A stretch of DNA of 64,000 nucleotides. It comes from Antedon bifida (taxonomy: Eukaryota; Echinodermata; Crinoidea; Comatulida; Antedonidae). Of this stretch, positions 46,801 through 58,800 are shown piece after piece. Made by a program: the position numbers and the translations under genes. The DNA is taken from positions 20,355,001 through 20,419,000 of the forward strand of contig OY727099.1 in NCBI GenBank assembly GCA_963402885.1. The letters are read 5' to 3'. The notes under the pieces were generated by a model. That model did not search any database and was not told the origin of the DNA. It saw only the letters and a list, made by a program, of their open reading frames with translations. Numbering within the stretch: position 1 is the stretch's first letter; every line of letters starts with the position of its first letter.

Positions 46801-49800
46801 GAATTTTAATAAAACATTTTTCTAATTCATTTACAGATTATGAAATTCCAGTTATAACAAATTGTCCGGGAAATCAGACCATTCCAACTGACCATCGCAT
46901 GCCCACAGCGGTAGCCACCTGGGTCGATGCGACACTCAACGACAACAGTCTTGGGGAAATTGACTTTTGGTGGAGTATTCCTAAACATTTCGAATTTCAG
47001 ATTGGATTAACGGTTGTGAATTTAACAGCTAGAGATGAATCGGGAAATGAAGAAACATGCGAATTTTACATCAACGTTTATGGTAGGCCTATTTTGCAGT
47101 AGTTATTCTACAATGAATCTAAACCGATCATTTATTGTTTTTTAGATAACCATTAACCATTTTCAATGCCATTAAACGCACATTCTTTTTCATACAGATA
47201 ATGAATCTCCCGTATTGACATGTACAGATGTAACTGTACAAAATGCGTACCGTTTACCGTCTGCCGTCGTCACGTGGACAGATCCTGTTGCGACTGACAA
47301 CAGTGGTCTTGATATAACATTGTCATTCTCTATTTCTTCTGGTTCAAACTTTACTCTTGGACAGACGGTAGTGGAGTATGACGGGACGGATCCGTTTGGT
47401 AACGTCGGTAACTGCTCCTTTGTAGTGACAGTTGAAGGTGATTTATGAAAATTAATTTTAAATATATATTGTTAGTTAGGCCTATACAGTGATGATATAT
47501 TACACATTTGTAGATAGTAACACTGATTTTGGGTCCAAAAGACAAATAAAGCAAAACTTATAACGATGTTTAACATATTTCAGATACGGAATCACCATAT
47601 TTTACATACTGTCCTGGAAACATCACAAACAGTACAGATCTACGATTACAAACTCATTCTGTCGTCTGGCCAAACCCAATAGCTCAAGACAACAGCGGCA
47701 ACCAGCCTCACGTTGTGTCCAACTATAATCCTGGCGATATATTTATTCTTGGTGTCACAGTGGTAGTATACAAGGCAACAGACAATGACAACAACCCGAA
47801 TGATACATGCTCGTTTGAAGTTGAAATTATCGGTGTGTTGGTTTAATTCATTTTTAAAAGATGTAAACATTATGATTAACATCAGATGTAATGTTTTTAT
47901 GATTTATAAGATAAGATGTTAGTTATTATAAACAGTTGTTGACGCCACTAACTAACATAGCGTAATCTACTTAACTTATCCATCCAATAATAAGATTCAG
48001 TAACTGAATTCAAAGTACTTATATTATCCTTTATTTATCAAACTAGTCTTTTTATCTTATAAAATGGAAAGCTTCGTTATCTAACAGTTGATTGACTTAT
48101 AACAAAATTAAGATGATCTTTTTGCTAAGAATGTTAGACGAATCTGACCTAGTATCCAAATTTAATTACAGTATTCTTTTTCTTAATTTCTACTTGAAGA
48201 TGTTGAGCCTCCAGTTATCTCAAACTTTCCAGCTAACACATCACTGCCAACAGACTATCGGCTACCAACCAGAGAAACGACATGGAATGATGTTGTATTG
48301 TTTGATAACAGTCTCGGAGATATAGCTTCTTGGTGGAATATTGCCAACGGTTCTGTACTCGCTATTGGTCCGACACACGTATTCCTGACAGCAAGAGACG
48401 AATCGGGAAACGAAGCTATTTGCAAATTTTACATCTCAATAATTGGTATAAATTGCTTTATGCTGCAATCATTGTCAGTGTTAATTAATTAAACAACATT
48501 GTACTGTTTATTTCTTTCCCCTTGAGCGACAAATTATAGTAGAGTTTTAGACGAACGAGAGCATAGTTGTTGTGTTTGAGAGCTTGAGTATTTATTTTTT
48601 AACAATTTCAGTTTCTGTTTTTATTCGTTATTTACAGACGATGAGTTACCGGTCCTTACCTGTCCACAAGTATCGTCTGTTGAAAACACATACAGGTTAC
48701 CGTCTGGTATTATAGAATTTCCAGATCCAGTAGTAACCGACAACAGTGGTCTGTACGTAAATTTAACAGCCTCAATTACGACGGGCTCGGCATTCCATAT
48801 TGGAGATACCGTGGTTCACTACAATGGAACTGATCCATTTGGCAACATTGGAAATTGCTCCTTTATTGTAACAGTATTAGGCAAGTTATCGTTTTTTTGT
48901 CTTAATTTTAAATCTTACAGTAGCCTAAACGTACAGTATGTAAAAATCACTTCCTTTTTAAAAACAAATTTCTTTACTTTTTTAATGTAGACACTGAATC
49001 TCCATATTTTACGTACTGCCCTGGAAACATCACAAACAGTACAGATCTACGATTACAAACACATTCTGTCGTCTGGCCAAACCCAATAGCTCAAGACAAC
49101 AGCGGCAACCAGCCTCACGTTGTGTCCAACTATAATCCTGGTGATATATTTAGTCTTGGTGTCACAGTGGTAGTATACAAGGCAACAGACGACGACAATA
49201 ACCAGAATGGTACATGCTCGTTCGAAGTTGAAATTATCGGTAAGTTTTGAATGTCTTATCTTTCTAAAATCTTGTCTTCCTTAGAACTTGTTTCCTTTCT
49301 TTCATTTCATTCTTTCTTTCTTTTTCTTTACTTTCTTTCTTTCTCTTTACTTTCTTTCTTTTCATTTTCTTTCTTTCCTTTTATACTTTTTCTTTCTTTC
49401 CTTCCTTTCTTTTTCCTTCTTTTCTTTCTTTCTTTTCGATAAGTTTTGAATGTCTTATCTTTCTAAAATCTTGTCTTCTTTAGAACTTGTTTCTTTTCTT
49501 TCATTTCCTTCTTTCTTTCTCTTTCCCCATTTTTTCCTTTCTTTATTTTCCTTTTCTTTCTTTCTTCCTTTTTTTCCTTTCTTTCTTTCCTTTTTTATTA
49601 TGTTTCTGTTTTTCCTTTCTTTTTTTCTTTTTCATGTATTTCTTTTCCTTCCCTTTCCCCATTTTTTCCTTTCTTTATTTTCGTTTTCTTTCATTCTTCC
49701 TTTTTTTCCTTTCTTTTTTTTTCTTTCTTTCTTTCCTTTTTTATAATTTTTCTGTTTTTCCTTCCTTTTTTTCTTTTTCATGTATTTCTTTTTCTTCCCT

Positions 49801-52800
49801 TTCTTTCATTTTTTCTTTTGTTATATCTTTCCATTTCTTTCTGTATGCTTGACAATAAACATCTTATAATTGCTTTTTAGTTAAACCAAGTATACTATAT
49901 CACTTTTATACACAAAGTTTATAAACGTTTCCTTTTAATTCCATTTGTTACCTAAAATAGATACCGAACCTCCATTAATTTCAAATTGTCCTTCTGACAT
50001 ATCACTACCAATGAACTATCGAAAGCCAACTCGAAATACAACTTGGAACGACGTTGTGTTATTTGATAATAGTCTCGGTAACATAGACTCTTGGTGGAAT
50101 CGTGACAACGGATCAGCCTTTGAGGTTGGATCAACGCGGGTATTTTTAACCGCAAGAGATGAGTCTGGAAATGAAGCCATCTGCGAGTTCCATATTTCTA
50201 TATACGGTATGTCTACTCTAATTTTGTTTTGAGTTTCTCTCTAACCTTTAAAAAAAGGGCATTGTTTTAAAAATCGCTAGGCACTAGACTAGATTGTATA
50301 TGATTCACATGAGTGCACTTTGACCGACTCATACAGGCGTATTCAAAACTACTTTATTTATTACACTGTTTTTACTTTTCTTTAATTTATATTTCTTTAG
50401 ACGATGAACTACCTCAATTTACATATTGCCCAGGTGATATTTACTTGAGCACAAGAGAAAATGAACATGACGAAATAGCAGTGTGGAACGTATCTACAGC
50501 CATTGATAATTCTGGTATTGCACCGATTGTCAGAGGTACAAGTCAACCTGGAGACCTTTTTAGTATTGGTATTTCCACCGTAACATATACAGCTACAGAC
50601 AGTTTCTTGAACAATAACACGTGTTCGTTTAAAATATATGTGTTTGGTAAGTTATTATTAAATGACTGATTAAAAGGGTAATTCATAATATAATGCACTG
50701 TTCTTAAAGATGTGTGCCCAAAGGTTTAACGGCACGCGATGAATGTGTAAACAATTATCAGTCGGCAATTATTATTTTAAATACAGATAACGAAAATCCA
50801 CAATTCATCACGTGTGCACCTGATGTAATCATTGCCAATGAGTTCCGGCGGGACGGTGCAGTTGTTGAGTGGACAGAGCCTATCGTCTGGGACAACTCGT
50901 TAGCCGACATGATTGTGACGTCATCATTTGTATCTGGACATTATTTTACATTAGGGCTGACAACGGTTGAATACATGGCTATTGATAACCACAACAATAC
51001 TGCGTCTTGCTCATTTAATGTTACCGTAAATGGTAAGTTAAAATTACGTAGGCATTTCTAATGTCCACATTTTATAATTTATAAGAATTGTAAGAAGACT
51101 TATTGATATTACTTCACTAATAAATATGCATATTTAATGCACATACTTTTAACCGAATAAACTATGTATTACAAAACTAAAACTGCCTTTGTGTTTTATG
51201 CAGATACTGAAAAACCAACATTTCAAAATTGTCCGGGAAACTTTAGTCATCCTACTGATTATCGATTACCGTCTGCTGTCGTCACGTGGTCTGCGCTAGT
51301 TTCCGAAGACAACTCGGGTCATGATCCGAATGTAACTTCAAATTACGATCCGGGTGATATATTTTTAATTGGAGTATACGAAATAAACTATTGGTCTGAA
51401 GATTTGACTGGTAACAAAGAATTATGCAGTTTCCATCTCCACGTGTTTGGTAAGTATTCGTTGATAATGAAGATGATAATAAAGATGACCTTGAGAACAA
51501 TAACATGATAATGACAACATATAATATGTTGTTTTTTTTAATTTTTCTTAGATAATGAATCGCCGGTGTTTACATTTTGCCCGTCGAACATCCCGCTCAA
51601 CCCCATGTTCTTCCGTCCATCGGCCGTAGCCAATTGGTCTGAACCAACTGTGGAGGATAACTCGAATACGGTTAAACTCGTAACATCGAACTACAACTCC
51701 TTTGACGTGTTTCCGATTGGGATGACCTGGGTCATCTATCAAGCATTTGATAGGGCAAACAACTTTGAGAATTGCTCATTTAGTGTAACAGTCGTAGGTA
51801 CTGTAACGTTTTTGTTTGTTTTCTGAACTGGAGAAAGTTACCACTTTGAAGAAACCTTTCAAATAGAAAGTAGAAATACGAACATTTCAATCTAAAGTTC
51901 ACCCCAAGGCAATGCAACAACAGAATTCTGAGGTGGCCTTGCCAAAATAGGACTTTGTCCCTTGATCTGCAACACATTCTGTACACTATTCTCCGGTTTT
52001 TGATAACCAAACATTGTGGAAGCCAATTGGCCAATCGATTAGGGAAGCGTGGAACTGATCTTTTTGCAACCACACATAACATCTTTGATCTAACTAAGCT
52101 CAGTATCTTGCCTTGTTCAAACCAATGTATAAACTTTAAAGTTCTTCTTTTCGTTTAGATATAGCACCTCCTGTATGGCACAATTGTTCCGATGACGTCA
52201 TTGTAACTACTGACTATCGGAGACCAGATGTAAATATTTCATGGCATGTACCTACAGCAATTGATGATTCTGGATATAGCCCAACTGTAGTATCAAACTA
52301 CAAACCAGGAGACATTCTACTTTTAGGCCTCACTGGCGTCTCATACATGGCTACAGATAATTTTCAAAATAAGGCAGAATGTAATTTCACAGTTGTAGTT
52401 CTTGGTAAGTACTAGATCAAGGTTAGAACAAGTTCACTATGATCCTGGAGATAGTTTATACCTCAACGTCGTCAAACATGACAAACAACCTTTTGAAATG
52501 TTATTAATTCCATTACTAAAATATGTATCATATTCCAGATGAGGAACCTCCGTATTTCATCGATTGTCCAGTGGACTTTATATACTTTGTTGATGACACG
52601 GTGGATTACGGCAACCCAAGTTGGGTTGTACCCAATACGACAGACAACTCGGGAGTTCGTCCATTGGTTACTGCGTCACATCAGCCTTATGACGCGTTTC
52701 CCGTCAACACAACTCTAGTTAACTACACGTCAATTGATGACGACTACAACGTTGGGACATGTCAGTTTTATATTACGCTTTTACACACGTTCAACTACCT

Positions 52801-55800
52801 TCTAACTTTAGTAAGTATAATTGATACAATGGCACAATGCAGTATATTTAGTTGTAGTCTTTATTCAAAAGTCTATAGAAAACCAAAGAAGAAAATCAAT
52901 TAATACAAATAGTAAACATTTACGTAAGGTATTGTATATATTATGAAGTAAAATGAACTAAAAAGATGTTGTTTTATATAACATGTGACCATCTTGTGGC
53001 ATTAAATAATTATATCTGTTAATCTAGAGACATTTCCAACCTTCTTCTTTTTTTGAAATACGACGTACCGCAAAACTTATTTAACTACTAATATTTCTGT
53101 TATTTTGAAGAATTTTGAAAATATAACTTGTGATGAAGTGGATCTTATTGTCGAAATAAGTATGATAGCCGTGGAGAATCTAGATGGACGAAAACTGGAC
53201 AAAGAGGAGGAAACGACTTTACTTTTAACTTTAGATGTTCTGTTGGAAGATAATTCAGAAACAAGTGATCAGGAATCCTCACAGAGCCAAGTTGTTGTAA
53301 GTTTCCAAAGATAGCTTAAGGTTGTCACAAAACTCACCAAAACTCAATAAACTTAAATCAAGACAATCTAACAACAGGACGCTGAACTTGCCGTGCCGGG
53401 ATAGGAGGAACTCTGATCTTTTGTTCAGTCCTTTGATCTTATGTCTGGTTGCGACAAATACCAATGCACATCTCCGCGATGTGGTGTCTGTTATCATACT
53501 TTCATTTTTAACTTATGGAATGAAATATTTGTTTATGTTTCTGACTTTTCCTCAAGTGTCAATATATTGAAGTTCTCCATTGATGACTGTGGTGTACATT
53601 TCCATGGACTAATCTAGACCTGGACTAAGCTAGACCTGGATTAAGTTAAGTCTGGACTAAGCTAAGCCCGGTTTCAGCTAGTTCCTTTTTTGTGACTACC
53701 CACCGGATTTACGATTTGCTTTTATTACTTACAGGGCGCCACCTTGATATCAGAAGCTCTCATTCAACCGATACAGAAAAAGGTTGGAATAATTTGTTGT
53801 GAAATTCGTTTGATTAGTTTCACCTTAACTTTTCAGAATAATAATGTGTTTTTTATATTTCAAAATATAATTTGTTGAACCAAAAAATTCTTTCAATAAC
53901 TTTCAAAAAGTGTGCCACTGTTCCTAAAGTGTGACAATGTTTTGAAAGTGTGCCACTGTTCCAAAAGTGTGTCACTGTTCCAAAAGTGTGCCAATGTTCC
54001 AAAATTGTGCCAATGTTCCAAAAGTGTGTCACTGTTCCAAAAGTGTGCCACTGTTAAAAAAATTGCCACTGTTCAAAAAGTGTGCCATTTTTTCAAAAGT
54101 GTAGCTTCCAAATATTATCATATTTTACATTTTTAAGGCTCTGGCAGCACAGCTTGAAATTATTTCCAATGTCGAGGAAATCTTTCTGGATAGAACACCA
54201 GACGTTATAGTTAACGCCTCATTTACGTATGAATCTGCTGACGTTGGTAAGTAGATTGTTTATGTTGGTGAATTCTTAAGCTGTTTTTACACTATCAAAC
54301 TGTATGTGACAAAATATGATGTGCCCATATATGGACACGATGTCGTCATATCACTACCATATTTGGGCACATCACACTTTTTTTGGTCAAACTAGTTTGA
54401 TAGCGTAGACATAGCTTTAGGGTGACTGTATTGGCACATTGTGTTCTTCAAAGTGACTTATTTATTTGAGACGGATTGCACTAATGTTTTAGGACTTAGA
54501 CTTTTACCTTACTTTAGTGGAAAACATATAACTACTTTTATTCTTAGGCCTGTTATAGAAGTATTTATTGATATTTCTTAACTGAACTGGGCTGGATTAG
54601 TACGGAATTTATCTATTGATTTTCAAATTCTGTATTGTCTTTGCGTTAACATAATGTATATTATACAAATTATAAAGTAGTTATATTGGGCCTAAACTAC
54701 GTAACGTACGGAATAAACCATTTGGACAAACATTAACCTTCCTAGTTTGGGTGGGTTTACTTTTCAATCTGTCGCCTCAACTTAAGTTACAATGCTCTAT
54801 TATATTTTACTTTTCAGCCGTTAGTATGCATCCTCTAGAACCTGGTGACCGTCGATGGTTTCATTTCTACAAAGAAGATAGTAAAGTGCATAGTAAGGAT
54901 AGTGATTCGAAACGAATTGTGGACAATGGTAAAGCGTTTGTCCGATTAAAATCTGATGGAATTGGAGAAGACGGTAAGGATACGAAAAATAGTCTTTTAA
55001 GAAGAGTGTGACTATTGAGCCACGTTTATTCCCAATACCACAAGAAGCGGGTGCTTGTCAGTTTGGTAACCATTAAAATGTACAGTACATACATGCCAGA
55101 CTAGACAACATTCATAAAAAATAATTCCAAAATTCCAAAAGAAAATAAAAAACAACATGGGTCGTCCACGACCCGTCAGCACCTTCGGTGGGGCACTCCC
55201 CTATGAGAACACTCGAATTAACTATTAAAAAAACTGACAGAAACAAATGCAATATTATATAAGGTAAAATAAATTACATAATATAGTTTCTTCTTTCTAG
55301 AGTCTATTGGTTTAATGATGTCATATTTCGATCGGTCTGTGTTTAAATCGAGTAGTGCTGATGAAATAGTTAATTATATACAGCCGAAAAGGTAATTATT
55401 ATATATTGACTGTATACAAATTTGTAATTAGAATAATTACGATCAAGGCATCATATTTATAAAAAGAGATAATGCGAATATATTGATTTTTAGTTTTGTA
55501 ACGGTTACTGGAAGTACTAATACTTATCTGTATCAGTAGCATTGGAACTGCCTTTTAATAATAACATCTACAATGTGTTTCAAGAAATTAATACCAATCT
55601 TTAGGCTACATTAAAAGACTAGACCTGTCACAATTATAAGAAGATTGCTCCTTAATATCATCCTTAAGCCCCCATAAGATCACATTTATTAAGCATAGTA
55701 GTGATATTTAAAAAAATTGTTTTTTAGCGGCGACACGACAGAATATCAATTACAAAGTGGAGTGTTGGTATGCAAGGTGATGGGTAATACGAATAGATAC

Positions 55801-58800
55801 TCAACGGAAGTAGAGTTCGCTATGGTAGTAGATGTAAAGGTAAAAGTATTGCTTGCTCTAGAATAATCTATATCCAGTTGATCATTACATCTTAGTTCCC
55901 ACTAGACAGGCAACACAAAGACGTAAGCGCAACGTAAGTTATTTGACCAATCACAAGTGATGGATTATGTCCACTCGCACGGTTGCGTTGCGTATACGTC
56001 CTTGTTTTAGTCTAGTTTTAGATATACAATTTAAATTGCACCTTTTATTTATTTGACAAGTTATTATTATATTATATATAATATTATTATTTTTATACCA
56101 TTGTTTGTTTAGGATGAATTGATTAAACTGGTAGAAAGAGCTATTTGTGTATCCTGGAACGAACAAACAGAGTAGGTTATATTTATTTAATCAATAAACT
56201 TAATTACACTGCACGAGATAGGAGCTTGAACTTAGTTCCGACATTACGTCATCAATGACAGATCCACATATTATAAATAAAACGTAATGTCGTTTCTCCG
56301 ACATATCACTTGTAGACCTAGTATTGTAAATGGAATAACCCGTTGCTTACAGCCTAACTGGGCTGAATTGCGGACACGTGTGGACTTTCTTTCTGTGCAA
56401 TAACTTCCTTCTCCCCTAAGGGTTCCTTCGTGTCGAGTGCTGCCACCAAACGGCGCTCGTTCGTCTGTCCATAACCCCCTATTCTGAAAGATTAACTACG
56501 TTTTTCAGAGTGTACACAAGCCAAATGTGTACACTGGACCTCAAGTTGTAAGTCCTTATCCGAGATGACCATCAGAACAATGGTCAAAGAGTGGCTTGAT
56601 TGTATGATTGCTGATGTATAGATACATGGTTTGCGGCGCCCCTGTCTTTACCGCTTGGCCACTCTACTCGATCGGTAATTGGTAAAAGAGGAAACGACGG
56701 GAATTCTATTGTATTTAGATCATCACGATACTTGTAAATTCCGTTTTTTTTGTTAATTAAGTTAATTTCATATGCTGTCGATTTCATCATATTTAATGCG
56801 CGCGTTAGGCTATATAGGTTTTTTTTTTTAAACATGAGACGTCTCCCACGATCTCGCCAATCAAGAATATCATATCGATCGCTACTGAAATTAAGATGAG
56901 ATTATTAATAATACGTTTTTGCTAATAGCATAACCCACTGAAATAAACGTAGGAAGTCTATAGAATTAGCAAAGAAATCAATACGAAAAGACCAAACATA
57001 AAACAGACACAATGCAGTTGAGAATTGCCAATGTATGTGTGTACTCATTATCGTGGTTTAATCTATAGTATAATAAACATATACTTTTTATGGTAATGCA
57101 TGTAAGTAAACATGTTTTGTATGAATTGCATTGTGCGTATTGAGAAACGATAATTTATGTTACACAGGAGATGGAGTGAAGACGGTTGTCGGCTTGTTTC
57201 TAGCGGGCTTTCAGAACTCGTCGAATGTTACTGTTCGCACACCAGTATATTTGGTATTCTTTTACCTACTGAACTAGAAGATGTAAGTAAAGGAAACTTT
57301 GTAGTTTTTTTAAAGATAGAAAATTATTTATAATGTTGACGAACGTGATAAGATAGGTTAAATCAAGAACTGTCGTTTTTAGTACGCATAGAGTTTAGTA
57401 CTAGTGAGAGAGTTAAATCAATTAACATTTTACTTGTTAAAGATGTATTGTCTTCCTGAAAAAAAAATGTCTTATTTTTTTTTAATATGCCATTTTAGTG
57501 TCACTTAACAGTTATCCACTTTGACCTAACATTGGGTAGAAAAAAAGTATTTACTTAAAAAACTAATTTAAAGCAAAAAAATAATCAAATTGGCTGACAG
57601 ACAATAGGTTTTTGGTTTAATTTAACCATTTATTTTGTAATTTTATAAGTGGAAACATTAATTTGTTTCGGTTTTTTCCCACGGATTGATTGACTTTATT
57701 AAAACTACAAAAATAATCTATTCAAAGTCTGATTTTTTTAATCTTTATTGTTTATGTTTTTGGGGGACAATACACCTTTAATATGTTAGTTATTTAGTTG
57801 TGACGTCATTCTTGTTATCTAATCACTTTTATAGGATAATGAGCTATTCTCAATCATGATACGTGTAGTGACATATTGTACGGGAATTGCATCAATTGTG
57901 TCGCTGATCGTGGTTGCAATCATAATGTTGCGGCTGTAAGTATAAATATGTTACCCCACCCACACCATCTCCAAACACAACACATATATATTGAATTGAA
58001 TTGATCTCTTTATTTCAGAATAAATATTCCATATATACAACAAATACAAAACGGAAAATCCCACTAAAATAGAATTTTTTCCCACTTAGTGAAGAGATTT
58101 GAATATCGTAACAGATACATATATACACATTTCTCACAGACAAGGACTTAGACTATTTTGCTCGTTCGGCCTAACTATTACCAGCAGGCTGTTCATAATG
58201 ACGTATATATCAAAAGTGGACGTTTAATCATGAAAGCTTCATTTCCAACTTTGGAATATAATAATCCTTGATATTAAATGTGTAGAAGGTTGCTTGATTA
58301 TTATCTATTGAAATAACTGTTCTAAAATATATTTTTAACTTACCAGACAAAAACATAAACTTCCATTCGACACGGAGCGAGTTTTCGTGATGGCAAATCT
58401 TATTATTAGCACACTGTTGATGATGCTTTTGTACGTATGCACTCTGGAGTTAAGTGATGACAATGTAAGTATTGTTTAAAACAAAAATCATGATTTCATG
58501 AAAGAGGAAACTGGACTTAACTTGATAAAACAGAGAGTGTTTGCTTTTATATTGTACACTAATAAATGATACAATTTTCTCCATGTTAAATTAGCATTTA
58601 TAGCAAACAATAAATAACAACAACAACAATTGATGTTTTCCATGACAGATGTCTTCCTTCTTAATATTAAGATGGTTTTCTAAATACATTCAAGTTCTTA
58701 AAGATGTATTGTCCCTTGAAACACAAAAAAATGAAGGTCAAAATATTCTAAATTTAAATTGGCCATATCAAAGTAATATTAAAGTTATTCACTTTAAGTC

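Noticed and set aside
49251-49852. Frames rich in Phe, Ser and Leu, looking like membrane proteins
   Set aside because: Pure pyrimidine tract; TTC, TTT and TCT codons give Phe/Ser/Leu by necessity.
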